Part shown: piece by piece, positions 22,707 to 33,071 of the stretch
How the letters are laid out: each line of letters starts with the position of its first letter
Numbering within the stretch: position 1 is the stretch's first letter
NCBI GenBank assembly: GCA_948474755.1
Contig: CAOLHI010001841.1
Location: forward strand, 248,001 to 312,000
Direction of reading: 5' to 3'
Length of the DNA: 64,000 nt
Source: Ctenosaura bakeri
Lineage: Eukaryota; Chordata; Lepidosauria; Squamata; Iguanidae
Notes under the pieces: generated by a model
Told to the model about the DNA's origin: nothing
Databases searched by the model: none
Seen by the model: only the letters and a program-made list of their open reading frames with translations
Program-made: the position numbers and the translations under genes

Positions 22707-25306
22707 AAGATTCACACACATAAAAAAGAAGATTTGGGCAGAAGGGATTTAATTGTGCGCATACATACACACACATGTGCACAGCTAAACTTTAAATTAT
22801 GTTTTTGAAGACACTGCTGGTTGTTGTTTCCTTTACAATTTTCTATGTTTGATTTTTCTCCTTTGTCTTCATTTTTCCCCCTAATGTAAAGCACTGTCTG
22901 AGTAAGTTCACTATCCTGCAGATGTATATTTGTCTCCAAAAGAATACAAATGGGCCTGATTTTCTCCGATGCCCAACAAAAGACTCTGAGAATGCAAGGG
23001 TGAGCATCATTATTAGTAGGCAGAAATGTAACAGAAATATCACTTTCATCGTCTCAAACCTCCTGACATATTTTTTTTGTCCTGCTCAATAAATCTTTGC
23101 AGTGTTCACTTGTTGGGTGGGTCAGGATCATTTTACTATTGGCGGCAATCAGGGAGAAGTTTGGACAATGGAGACCGGTATCTATTGTATATCTCCAGTC
23201 CAGCTACATTAATCTCAGACTGACAGATGTGCCTAAGGGACCATCCACCCCCGCCTAACAAGTACTTTAAATGCTGGTCCCTCCAGCGCCTGTGTCAAGG
23301 CATTTTTTCCTTGAGATCCACACTCTGTAGGAATGCCTTTGGTCAGCATTTACATTATCTATCAGACCTAAATCTTGTTTTGTTTTTTTTTCTTTAAAAA
23401 AAAAGGGAGGAACCTAAAAATGAAGTTTCTGTTCTTGTTTAAATGGACAGATCAATGTTCTGGAAATTCAGCATGCCAAGTTAGAAGCTTGCACAGAGCT
23501 TCAAAGCTGTCCTTGATTTGCATCAAAACTTACATACATTTTTAATCCAAAACTCTCTGTCTACTCTGCTGGTATGACACCTTCCTTAAGAGGCAGAAGT
23601 GACACATTTGAATTTCCTAGAAACAGATATAGACACAGACATAGACATAAGTTGGGGTAGGCAACTGCAATGAGCTTGGGGGCCAATTTTCTGCTCTGAG
23701 ATCCATGGGGGCCACATAGCAAAAAACGCAACCTTGCCTCTCCCCAAGAAGTGGGTGAAGGTCCACAACTGGTTTGGAAAAAATGAACATTGTTGATGTT
23801 AAACAAGGTAGAGCAACCTCTTTACAAAGTTTAAAGATTTAAAACCTACATAAAACCTATTTAAAAGAAGGCATTTCTAACAGGCTTCCAGGAGGCAATT
23901 CATCCATTTTTTTCTGTCAAGAAACAGGCCCTTCTAGGGAGTCTGGATGGGCTAAGGGTCACAAAAACAGTTGGGTTTACACTTTTCCCACCTCACCATA
24001 GACACATAGATTTACAGACATACAAAAATCTGCTTGCCTGTCATACACCCATCCCACACAATGTTTTATCAGGCTTGCTCTGGCCAGGCAATTATGGGCA
24101 ACAGGTGGCCAGTGGCTACATTTTATTTCTCTGGGGGAGACAGCTTGGGCACCTCTTTTTAATAAAGCATGGGAGATTAAGAAGCCTGGAGGACTCCAGG
24201 GAGAGAAAAACAGTTTGCCGGAGGCAAAAGCATGCAGGCACTCTTACTCAAGGAAGCAGCTGTAGGGAAAAGAGAAGAGAAGGGAAGAACCATTTTGTAA
24301 CCTCTCTCTTGAAATCCATTAGGACTTTTTAATTAACAGCAATTAGTTCAATTAGACAAAAACAACAGAGGCAGGAGGGACCCATTGAAATCATTACATG
24401 GGAGCTGGTTCATTGGCAAACTACCCACGTCAGTAGCAGTGGCCAGTTCATTCTTGGCCTTGGCCTTCCAGTATAATGAACACATTGGGGGGGAAAAAGA
24501 TAACATGCCATTTGACATGTTATAGGGGAGAATACTAAAAAAAAAAAAAAAAAAAACCACAAGACAGAACATGTACATCCAACATTTTTCTAAAAGATCA
24601 GTATTTGTTCAACCAACCTCACAGACCTAAGCATGCACATTCTCAGAGCCAGCCCTGCCACTAATCAGCAAGAGACAAAGCTAAGTCAACTACAGCGTAA
24701 GGTTTCAGATTCTGTAGGACCTCTAAATACAAAAATAAACATATTGCATTAGAATCCACATTTGCAGGTCTGTCCTCTGCAAATCTGATTATTCACAAGT
24801 GCATGTGCCTTCTCCCCAATTCTCCTCCTCGCATTCCCTTGAGTTTTGCCCCAGTGCATAAAAATCACAGTGAGGCAAAACAGAAGGGAATGGGGGATGG
24901 GGAAAGCTTCATGAAAGACTTCTTTTCCTCCTCTGCAGCTTAACTCTTCCTGTTCCCAAGCAAAATGGAAGGGAATGTAGGGAGTAGAGGAAGGCTTGTG
25001 TGAGTTCTCCACATTGGGGCAAAATGCATAGGAATGGAAGGGGAGCTTTGGAGGGCAAAAGGAAGGCTTGTGTGAAGCTTCCTCAACCGCATTCTGTTTT
25101 CCACGGGAATGGGAAGGGGGGAACCCCAAAAGGGAATGGGAGGGGAAGCGGGGGGAGTTATTCACAGTTTTTCCACTTTCATGATGGTTCTGTGTCCCAA
25201 ACCTTCATGAAAACCACTGTGCATTTTTTCAGAAAGCACTGGAGCCCCTTAAATTTGACCCAATTTAGGACCCCATCATGTCTTAATCTGGCCTTGAGTG
25301 GCAGAT
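22707..25306. other. Unannotated intergenic sequence with a poly-A tract
   Basis: No gene recognised. An A20 run lies at 24537-24556 and a gata/gaca-like patch at 23626-23650. At 24900-25150 several gggaatggg and cttgtgtgaag words recur loosely, which gives long open frames with no domain. Confidence 0.45.
25302..25306. repeat. Target-site duplication, left copy
   Basis: CAGAT directly precedes the 5' LTR and recurs at 30533-30537 directly after the 3' LTR. A 5-bp duplication fits Ty3/gypsy integration. Confidence 0.9.
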
Positions 25307-25610
25307 TGTCGGGAGTCCTCCATGTTTTATTGTTTTAGGATAGCAGTAGACTGAGGAAATAGTGATAGTAGGCTGTTAGCTATTCCCAGGCGCCAACCAT
25401 TCCTTCTGGCTGGAATTTCAAAGGAACCGTTTGGCATGATGACGTTCGTTCTTTTACAACTATCTTAGGAGAAACTGTCTGTTAAAGTGTAAGGTGGGGG
25501 GAAACGTTCCATTCTCAGCTTTAACGTCTGAAGACAGCATCCCTTACTATGTTACAATAAATCTTCTATTAAGTTTGTTGATCCGTGTAAGAGTGAATCT
25601 GTTCCTGACA
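25307..25610 (+). repeat. 5' LTR of the Ty3/gypsy element
   Basis: 304 bp, beginning TGTCGGG and ending CTGACA. A polyadenylation signal AATAAA is at 25556-25561. The probable transcript start lies near 25511 (attctcagct), judged from self-primer complementarity; no clear TATA box is seen upstream. Compared with the 3' LTR it lacks one A (after 25501) and one G (in attctcagct), and the second change falls in the self-primer segment. Confidence 0.93.
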
Positions 25611-25611
25611 G

Positions 25612-25624
25612 AAAGCTCGAGAAT
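25612..25624 (+). promoter_or_regulatory. Self-complementary primer-binding site
   Basis: The 13 bases aaagctcgagaat, one base after the 5' LTR, are the exact reverse complement of attctcgagcttt at 30432-30444 in the 3' LTR. In Tf1/sushi elements the 5' end of the mRNA folds back and primes at such a site. No tRNA-type TGG primer site is present. The matching segment in the 5' LTR (25511-25522) lacks one G, leaving a bulge. Confidence 0.7.
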
Positions 25625-25635
25625 CCTTTCAAAAA

Positions 25636-26139
25636 ATGCACCAATTGATGGACCAGTCGATTACTGAAGAAGAGCAAGGATCTGCAGAATCTGATGGAGC
25701 TACAGAAACTGAAGTGCCCCTGGATACCAAGACAAAATTGCGCCTGACCGAGGCTATGGAAACCCCCACAAGCGGCCAAACCTGGGTCTGGGGAGAAAAG
25801 CCACATACGTCGTTGAGACAACGCAGAAGGGCTGCTAGATGGGATACATCAGCAAAAGACCTATCCCTTTTGGAGGAGATAAAGCAAATGGAAACCGAAC
25901 TGGAAAGAAAAGATGAGGAGATACTCGAACTCAAGACCATGCTACGCGAGATGCGCATCCGTCCCTCGCAGACAGGGAGATCACCAGGAGGAGAACCACG
26001 AGCGGCTGTCTCGGCGGCAGGCACCCCTGGTCCGCCCCAGCAACCAACAGGGCACACGCCAGCGCCACTGTTACTCAGAAATGTGGGAGACCTGAAAGCG
26101 ACCTTCAACGGGAAGGGGGAGAAACTCTCCTTTTTTTGA
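25636..26139 (+). CDS. gag: Gag N-terminal part of the Ty3/gypsy element
   Basis: This frame encodes 167 residues from the first ATG after the short leader (25 bases after the LTR). Residues 1-30 are acidic, residues 61-70 hold a basic cluster (RQRRRAARW), and residues 75-106 have a heptad-like pattern (LSLLEEIKQMETELERK) that suggests a coiled coil. A Pro/Gly-rich stretch follows. Gag would assemble the cytoplasmic particle in which reverse transcription occurs. The frame stops at TGA (26137-26139) straight after a T7 run, while the capsid region continues in the -1 frame from 26136. The break falls before the capsid fold, not at a gag-pol junction, so a one-base loss is more likely than a programmed frameshift. 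Confidence 0.85.
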   Translation: MHQLMDQSITEEEQGSAESDGATETEVPLDTKTKLRLTEAMETPTSGQTWVWGEKPHTSLRQRRRAARWDTSAKDLSLLEEIKQMETELERKDEEILELKTMLREMRIRPSQTGRSPGGEPRAAVSAAGTPGPPQQPTGHTPAPLLLRNVGDLKATFNGKGEKLSFF

Positions 26140-29100
26140 CTATGGCAAACAATTTCATGATTGATCACGGCCATCTATTTCGGGATGATGCGGCCCGAAT
26201 TCGATACCTAAGCCAGAGGATGAAAGGACTGGCAGCAGACTGGGTAGCGAACCTATATGACTCCCGCGCCCCCGAAACTGAAAATCTGCAGCTCTTCATG
26301 AACCATCTGCGGGAACGCTTTGAAGACCCCCATTTATTGGAAAACACCAAATATCAACTGAAACGAATGAAACAAGGCAGGAACGATGTGGGGACGTATT
26401 CCCGTGAATTTAGAAACCTGGCCACCAAAGTCCCGTGGAGTGATGAAATTCTAATTGAGTTATACAAAGATGGACTAAATCCTGATATTCTACACGGGTG
26501 CTTAATGCAGGCCAATCCACAGACCCTGCTAGGTTGGGTCAGACTAGCTACTGAAATGGAAGGCATAACCCAGACTGTTCAGCTGAACCGACAAAGACAA
26601 GACGTGCCAAAACGACAACCTCGCGGTCCCACCGTCCTCAATGCTGAGGAACGGAACAAACGTCTCCGTTTGGGCATGTGCTTTAACTGTGGAAAACCGG
26701 GCCACCTCGCCAACACCTGCCGCGGAAACCAAGCTCCGACTGGGACTAAGGGAGCACGAGCAGACCCAAAGAATATAGAATTCACACATCAGACAGCGGC
26801 CGCCAAACAACCACTTAGACGCACTTCTAAGGACCCTGCAGCGGCGACAGGAGACTCCGATCCCGATGATGAAACCACCTCTTCGTCCTCATCTGACATA
26901 GATGGAGATTCTAAACCTGACTGCGATGACTGGCAAGCGGCGGGAACATCTGTAAGTACTCCTAAAATTCCCCATTTCTACGCCACGGTTGCGATTAGTG
27001 GCAGCGATGGGACTTTGCATGTACATAGGGCATTAATTGACTCTGGCTGCTCCAGAAGTTTGTTACACCCCAAATTGGCCAAACAATTGAAAACTCTTTA
27101 TGAGCCCTTGGAATGCCCCATCAAATTAACGCAAATGGATGGGACCTCAATGACTGGGGGAGTAATTAGTAAAATCACTAAGCCCATCTCATTTCAAATG
27201 GACAAAAACAATTACAGCATGCGATTTCTAGTTCCCAAGGCGATGCAGTTCAAATTGGTCTTGGGAATCGATTGGCTTCGTGAATATAACCCCCAGATAA
27301 ACTGGACTGCTGGCACTATGTCCTCTTCAGATGAAAACTTTTCTATTCCCCATGAAGAATTGCAACAAATTCCTTCACACTACCGAGACTTCCAAAAGGC
27401 TTTCCACGAAAGGGAGGCTGACAAATTGCCTCCCCACACGGACTTTGACTGTAAACTGGAATTAGTTGACGGGGCCACCCTGCCTAAACCAAAAATTTAT
27501 CCCATGAGCCAAAAAGAACTCCTTGCTCTCAAGAAGTTCCTAAATAAAAACTTGGCTCGCGGCTTTATCAAGCCCTCTACAGCCCCCACGGCGAGTCCTG
27601 TCTTCTTCCAGAAGAGAAAAGATCCCAGCGCGGATCCGAGACTGATAGTTAACTACTCTGCTATTAACCAGGTTATTTCCTCCAATTGTTATCCCATACC
27701 TCTGATACGGACTGTTTTGGACCATCTTGTTCAAGGAAAATATTTCACCAAACTTGATCTTAAAGAGGCTTTTCATAGGATTAGAATGGACCCGGACTCT
27801 GAGTGGCTCACCACCTTTGCAACTCCTCTAGGTAACTTTAAATGGACGGTTCTTCCCTTTGGCTTACAATCGGGGCCATCTGTGTTCCAAATGTTTTTGA
27901 ACACCATTTTCCATGACTTGTTGTATCAGGGGGTTCTGATTTATCTGGATGACATTTTAATTTACGCAGATTCCATGGAATCTCATGTGTCATTGGTTCG
28001 TGAAGTGTTACGAAGGCTTATAGATAACAACCTCGTGGTTAATCTATCTAAATGCCAATTTGACACCCAAACTTTTGATTACTTGGGATATAGGATTCAA
28101 GATTGTTCACTTAAAATGGACCCTTCGAAGATTAACTCCATTTTGCAATGGCCCGTCCCTAAAACTGTGAAGCAACTGCAGCAATTTCTTGGTTTTGCGA
28201 ACTTCTACCGGAACTTTATTGAGGATTTTGCTGCCATAACGCTTCCACTCACCAACCTTCTACGGAAACCTAAAGGATCCACTGCGGGCAAGGCGCATAG
28301 ACTTTGTTGGTCGCCTGAGTGTCAATCGGCGTTTGACCATTTGAAATCTAAATTTACGTCTGAGCCCTTACTCCTTTTTCCCGACAGTACGAAGCAATTC
28401 ATTGTGCAAACGGATGCTTCGGACTTTGCCATGGCAGCCGTTCTTTTACAACATGACACCACAGGAGCACTCAGGCCTTGTGCTTTCATTTCAAAGAAAT
28501 TTTCCCCTCAACAAGCTCATTGGCCTATTTGGGAGAAAGAAGCCAAGGCTATCCATTTTGCGCTGTCCTCTTGGCGTCATTTGCTTGAAGGGGCTCGACT
28601 CCCCTTTGAAGTTTGGACTGATCATAGGAATTTGCAAGCCTTACAGTCTGCTAAGAAACTCTCCCCTAAGCAGGCGAGATGGGCTGAATTTTTCCAGAGA
28701 TTCCGATTTAAAATTGTTTTCAAACCTGGCCGAACTAACCAACTGGCGGACCCTCTCTCTCGACTTCCCTGTTTTGCGGAATCCCCTGCTACGTCCTCCC
28801 ACTCCAATACCTTGTTTCCTGCCTCCTCTCTGGCTTCTCAAGTGACTACTCGTGCATTAGCAAAGACAAGGCTTTCTGCCTCCTCTCTTTGTGACTCCGC
28901 TCTCCGCGATGCTATCATTCATGCAGCGCATGCAGACTCCTGGCTACCGGCAAACAAGGATAAAATAGAATGGGTTGACAATCTCCCCTTTTATGGCACC
29001 AAGGTCTACGTTCCCCCTGCTGCCCGCGAGCAGGTACTTCATCGTTATCATGATTCCAAACCCGCTGGACATTTTGGGTTTTTGAAGACATTGCATGCGA

Positions 29101-29810
29101 TTCGCCGCCTTTTTTGGTGGCCTGGATTAAACCCCTCCGTGCAAACTTACATTAAGCAGTGTGCCACTTGCAACGTTTCTAAGTCGCCCACATCTAAACC
29201 TCAAGGGCTCCTGCAACCTCTGCCTGCGCCTGCTAGCCCCTGGTCGGTCATCGCATGGGATTTTATCGTGTCTCTTCCCTCTTCACACGGCTTTCATGTT
29301 ATTTGGGTTGTTACTGATCACTTTTCCAAGCAATGTCATTTTGTGCCTCTAAAGAAACTACCCCGTGCTGACCAGCTGGCTGACCTGTTCGTTAATCATG
29401 TATGGAAACTTCACGGACTACCTTCGGTGATCATTTCGGACAGGGATCCAATTTTCACTTCCAAGTTTTGGACTTGTCTACTGAAAACCCTGGGAGTCAC
29501 TCAGAAACTCAGCAGTGCTTATCACCCTCAAACAGATGGCCAATCTGAGCGTGTTAACAAATCTCTTGAACAATTTCTTAGGTGTTTTGTTTCTGAGAAC
29601 CAGAATGATTGGGCTCCGCTCCTTCCATTCGCTGAGTTTGCCATCAATTCTGCGGTTCATACCTCTACTGGGAAACCCCCCTTTGAAATAGTTTACGGCT
29701 TCCTTCCTTCTCCTTTCCCCCCCTCTCCCTCTCTTCCTCCGCTCCTCCTTCTGTTTCTGCTTGGGTCTCTAAATTTTCTGGCATTTGGCAATCCGTCTCA
29801 GATGCTATAG
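26136..29810 (+). CDS. pol: Gag (capsid, zinc knuckle)-protease-RT-RNase H-integrase
   Basis: One 1224-codon frame. Residues 1-150 resemble the Ty3/gypsy capsid (LFMNHLRERFEDP, then GTYSREFRNLA). A CCHC zinc knuckle (CFNCGKPGHLANTC) is at 182-195. The aspartic protease has DSG at 302-304. Reverse transcriptase has FTKLDLKEAFHRI and the catalytic YLDD at 603-606. RNase H has TDAS at 759-762. Integrase has an HHCC zinc site (H972, H979, C1009, C1012) and D1042, D1102, E1138 with DX35E spacing. All catalytic residues I can check are present. The ATG given is internal to gag; the true product would start at 25636. After a C7 run (29717-29723) the frame leaves the integrase C-terminus and ends early. 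The product would act in cytoplasmic particles and then integrate cDNA in the nucleus. Confidence 0.93.
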   Translation: MTMANNFMIDHGHLFRDDAARIRYLSQRMKGLAADWVANLYDSRAPETENLQLFMNHLRERFEDPHLLENTKYQLKRMKQGRNDVGTYSREFRNLATKVPWSDEILIELYKDGLNPDILHGCLMQANPQTLLGWVRLATEMEGITQTVQLNRQRQDVPKRQPRGPTVLNAEERNKRLRLGMCFNCGKPGHLANTCRGNQAPTGTKGARADPKNIEFTHQTAAAKQPLRRTSKDPAAATGDSDPDDETTSSSSSDIDGDSKPDCDDWQAAGTSVSTPKIPHFYATVAISGSDGTLHVHRALIDSGCSRSLLHPKLAKQLKTLYEPLECPIKLTQMDGTSMTGGVISKITKPISFQMDKNNYSMRFLVPKAMQFKLVLGIDWLREYNPQINWTAGTMSSSDENFSIPHEELQQIPSHYRDFQKAFHEREADKLPPHTDFDCKLELVDGATLPKPKIYPMSQKELLALKKFLNKNLARGFIKPSTAPTASPVFFQKRKDPSADPRLIVNYSAINQVISSNCYPIPLIRTVLDHLVQGKYFTKLDLKEAFHRIRMDPDSEWLTTFATPLGNFKWTVLPFGLQSGPSVFQMFLNTIFHDLLYQGVLIYLDDILIYADSMESHVSLVREVLRRLIDNNLVVNLSKCQFDTQTFDYLGYRIQDCSLKMDPSKINSILQWPVPKTVKQLQQFLGFANFYRNFIEDFAAITLPLTNLLRKPKGSTAGKAHRLCWSPECQSAFDHLKSKFTSEPLLLFPDSTKQFIVQTDASDFAMAAVLLQHDTTGALRPCAFISKKFSPQQAHWPIWEKEAKAIHFALSSWRHLLEGARLPFEVWTDHRNLQALQSAKKLSPKQARWAEFFQRFRFKIVFKPGRTNQLADPLSRLPCFAESPATSSHSNTLFPASSLASQVTTRALAKTRLSASSLCDSALRDAIIHAAHADSWLPANKDKIEWVDNLPFYGTKVYVPPAAREQVLHRYHDSKPAGHFGFLKTLHAIRRLFWWPGLNPSVQTYIKQCATCNVSKSPTSKPQGLLQPLPAPASPWSVIAWDFIVSLPSSHGFHVIWVVTDHFSKQCHFVPLKKLPRADQLADLFVNHVWKLHGLPSVIISDRDPIFTSKFWTCLLKTLGVTQKLSSAYHPQTDGQSERVNKSLEQFLRCFVSENQNDWAPLLPFAEFAINSAVHTSTGKPPFEIVYGFLPSPFPPSPSLPPLLLLFLLGSLNFLAFGNPSQML

Positions 29811-30112
29811 CATCCGCTAAAGCTTCCCACAAACGTTTCGCTGACCGTAAACGGCAGCCTAATCCCCTTTACCAGCCCGGGGATTTGGTTTTCCTTTCTT
29901 CTAAGAACATTTCCTCTCCTTCTCCGTCTAAAAAACTTTCCCCTCGTTTTCTCGGACCTTTTCCTGTGAAAAGGGCTATTAATGATGTCTCTTTTGAACT
30001 AGATCTCCCTTCTTCCCTCAAGGCTATTCATCCTGTTTTTCATTCCAGTTTGCTGAAGAGGGCACCTTCGCTGACTTCTTCGCCGGCTGATGTTCCTCAA
30101 CGCCCCGACTGA
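29724..30112 (+). CDS. Integrase C-terminal part, separated by a frameshift
   Basis: Downstream of the C7 run the frame shifts by -1 and continues without stop to 30112. It contains a helix-like segment (SAKASHKRFADRKRQP), the motif PGDLVFLSSKNIS, a GPF-type module (LSPRFLGPFPVKR) and HPVFHSSLLKR, the standard order for Ty3/gypsy integrase C-termini. The frame stops soon afterwards, so no chromodomain follows, although many elements of this group carry one. The start given is the approximate shift point, not an ATG. A translation restart at 29885 is unlikely. Confidence 0.85.
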
Positions 30113-30210
30113 CTTGCTACTGCATTCATATTACTATTTAGTTTTCTTGTCTTTCTACTGTTCCGTGATATTTTCTATATTTTGTGTATCTTTATGTATA
30201 TATTTTTTTA

Positions 30211-30226
30211 AAAAAGTGGGGCAGGA
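30211..30226 (+). promoter_or_regulatory. Polypurine tract
   Basis: A purine-rich run (aaaaaagtggggcagga, with only a t and a c interrupting) directly precedes the 3' LTR. It is placed and composed as the plus-strand primer of LTR elements. Confidence 0.75.
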
Positions 30227-30532
30227 TGTCGGGAGTCCTCCATGTTTTATTGTTTTAGGATAGCAGTAGACTGAGGAAATAGTGATAGTAGGCTGTTAGC
30301 TATTCCCAGGCGCCAACCATTCCTTCTGGCTGGAATTTCAAAGGAACCGTTTGGCATGATGACGTTCGTTCTTTTACAACTATCTTAGGAGAAACTGTCT
30401 GTTAAAGTGTAAGGTGGGGGGAAAACGTTCCATTCTCGAGCTTTAACGTCTGAAGACAGCATCCCTTACTATGTTACAATAAATCTTCTATTAAGTTTGT
30501 TGATCCGTGTAAGAGTGAATCTGTTCCTGACA
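30227..30532 (+). repeat. 3' LTR of the Ty3/gypsy element
   Basis: 306 bp, TGTC to GACA. AATAAA is at 30478-30483. It contains the complete self-primer complement at 30432-30444. CAGAT follows at 30533-30537. Apart from two extra bases it equals the 5' LTR. Confidence 0.93.
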
Positions 30533-30747
30533 CAGATGCTGGAGGACAGCAGTGGCAGTTGCCCAGCCATCCCTCCAGAGCTTTGTGGCCATTCCCCTCT
30601 CTTTGAGGACAGAGCTACATGTAGCACATGGTGTGTCTTGTACTCTCTAATTTGGTCCACTAATCTCAGGTGTGGTGGAGGAGTCTTCCTCTTTGACAGC
30701 ATTTGAAATAAACTTCTGTTGATGGAATGGTACCCTAAAATACCCCA

Positions 30748-30962
30748 AACGTATCTGATCTCATCTGATCTTGGAACCTCAACGGGCAGGGGGAGGTCAG
30801 TCCTGCTTAGTATTTGGATGGAGACCACAAGCAATACCAGGTGCTGTAGACTATATTTCAGAGGAAAGACTGGGCAAAACCAACTCTGGGTAAGAAAACA
30901 CTATGGAAAAAAAAATCATGGGGTCACCATAAGTCGACAGGCAACTTGAAGACTGAAGAAGG
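30748..30962 (+). repeat. 5S rRNA-derived SINE, sense
   Basis: The 5S-like head reads gatctcatctgatcttggaa and later gcttagtatttggatggaga, then ccacaagcaataccaggtgc. The body (ctatatttcagaggaaagac) and tail (catggggtcaccataagtcg, acaggcaacttgaagactga) follow. It retains the 5S internal promoter layout and lies just downstream of the Ty3/gypsy element. Confidence 0.85.
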
Positions 30963-32071
30963 CATTGTTTTGTTCTTTAGCCCCAGCCAGCAACATTTAT
31001 TGGACTGGCCCAGCAAGTACATGAAATTTTGGCCCCGAGACAAATTGCAGCACTTGCTGCAAAGGTGTGCTGTGGCCCAGGTAGGATACAGCCTTGTCAT
31101 AGCATTGGAGGATTTCTTTTAAGAAACGACAAGTCACCTTGTTTCACTAAATGGATGTGTCATAATTTGTAGTAAGCATTTGCAAGTCAGACTTCCTCCA
31201 TCATGGAGGAGCAAGTGATAATGGGATTCAGTGCAGTGAGATGGTTCTTTCACTCAAAAGGTAATGATTCTTGGGGACATCTGATCAGGTGTTAGGGAAA
31301 ATCTGTTCCCTCCCATTCTGGGAAATTTTCCCATTATTATTTTACCTTTAAAGAAAAAAAAAAACTAGAAGCAGTTTCCAAATGCCACACTGAGCAGGGG
31401 TGAAATATTTCCATTCTAATATAGCCCCAATCTGCTGTTCATCTGTCTCCAGGCTTGGATGCTTGGCTGCAAGTCATTTTTTAGAAACGTTCTTAAGCCA
31501 ACCAACTCTAAGAGAAGATACAAAGGAAAGGCAGGGAAGAAGGAAAGATTTCTTCCCTGCCCCCACACCATTGCTGATATTACTTGTGCTCTCATGCAGA
31601 AGTGAAACTAATCCTTTTAATGTGATCCTCGCAAGAGGAACTGCCGAGCCTGTTCTTATCCTGTCTCGTGTCTAATCCTTTATTGGATCTTGCTAAGCCA
31701 TTTGCCTCAATAATATCTTGTGGCAGCAGGTTCCACAGCTTAATTATAGGGTGCAAAGGAACACCTTGCGTCGCTTTCTGTTTACAAATAGCACTTGCTT
31801 TAATGAGATCACTCCCTTATTCTGCTCTCCTTATCCTGGGGAAGGCAGAGAGAAGCTGTCCTAGATGGGCAGCCTCCAAGTTTTCCACTTCTTTCATTTC
31901 AGAGGAGACAGATGTGGAAAGAAGATGCAAGAGACCCAGAAGGAAGAGGGAACCACGTGGGACAACAGTCAGATTCCAGAGTGTTGTTTCTGTATGGACA
32001 TCACATTTTCCTAATGACAGTCCAAATAACATAGCACTCTATGGCCTAAATTCTATTGGCTATTCCCAACT
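30963..32071. other. Unassigned sequence
   Basis: No confirmed feature. Part of the long open frame at 31668-32438 lies here (31668-31985) but shows no recognised domain. It reads into the CR1 fragment that starts at about 32072. Confidence 0.35.
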
Positions 32072-32404
32072 GATAGCCATGCTTAAGTATTTGAAGGGAT
32101 ATCATGTTGAGGAGGGAGCAGGCTTGTTTTCTGCTGCTCCGGAGACTAGGACAGGGAGCAATGGATTCAAGCTGCAGGAAGGGAGATTCCACCTGAACCT
32201 CAGGAAGAAGTTCCTGACATTCGGAGCTGTTTGGCAGTGGAATATGCTGCCTCGGAGTGTGGTGGAGTCTCCATTTTTGGAGGTTTTTAAGCAGAGGCTA
32301 GATGGCCATCTGTTGACAGTGCTTCGATGTGGCTTCCTGCATACCAGGGGGTTGGACTGGATGGCCCCTGGGGTCTCTTCCAACTCTGTGATTCTATGGT
32401 TCTG
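32072..32404 (+). mobile_element. CR1 LINE 3' fragment
   Basis: The frame encodes the CR1 C-terminal segment: MLKYLKGYHVEEGAGLF, SAAPETRTGSNGFKLQ, then AVWQWNMLPRSVVESP and FKQRLDGHL. It ends in the CR1 terminus with repeated ttctatg words. The copy is 5'-truncated and its frame is open. Confidence 0.85.
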
Positions 32405-33071
32405 TATTAGACCCACTGAATGGATTGTTGAATGGTGAGATAGAACATAGGTGTACCTTCCTGATTCAGTTAGTCTGCTCTAGTCAGGACTAACAATAGG
32501 ATCTAGACCCCTGTCCCCATTTTTCAGCCTCAAGTTCCTGACAGCAACAGTGGTCTTTTCATGCCATAATGACCTGAACCATTTAAGATAAAATGTGTCC
32601 ATGTGATGGAATTTCCCTGTATCCCCACCCCTGCAGCTGCAAAGTATCAGTTTTAGAGATGGGTGTATGTGTGCCATGGAATCATGTTTGGTAACTGGCT
32701 ATCTCTTTTTTTCTGACCTCCTCCCCTCCTCCTTTCCTCTTTGGCATAATGATTTCCAGTAGTTAGACAGACGTGCTCAACTTCTGTGGAACAATGACTT
32801 CAATATCATCATATTCAGGTCTGCACAATTTGCCTGTAGTCAGTATTTCAGATTCTTCAACCAATCAAATTCACGTGTATTTTGTTACAGACTGGTATGG
32901 GGCAGACAGGATGGCAATGATCCTCTGCCACCCTACCATGCCTGCAGAGCAGGTTTTGAGGCTTTCTAGAGCCCCTTTTGCAAAGCTGTTCATTGAAACA
33001 CAGATTAAAATATAGCAGTACAATACTGATTCATCTTGAAATGTTGCATATACAATATATGCGCACGTACA

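Larger units (their letters stand above)
25307..30532 (+). mobile_element. Near-intact Ty3/gypsy LTR retrotransposon, Tf1/sushi type
   Basis: The element has matching LTRs (25307-25610 and 30227-30532), a 5-bp duplication (CAGAT) and a gag-pol region with gag, CCHC knuckle, protease, reverse transcriptase, RNase H and integrase in Ty3/gypsy order. The two LTRs have no base substitutions between them and differ only by two single-base indels, so the insertion is very recent. The primer site abuts the 5' LTR but does not begin with TGG; it is complementary to a segment inside the LTR, as in self-priming Tf1/sushi elements. Coding continuity is broken twice, at a T7 run (26131-26137) and a C7 run (29717-29723), each equivalent to the loss of one base. 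Confidence 0.93.

Noticed and set aside
26131..26140. T7 run as a programmed -1 frameshift site between gag and pol
   Set aside because: The break lies before the capsid region, far upstream of the zinc knuckle, while gag and pol beyond it share one frame. A one-base loss explains it better.
31668..32438. 256-codon open frame as a host gene
   Set aside because: Its second half is the CR1 C-terminal relic with the CR1 3' end; the first half has no recognised domain.
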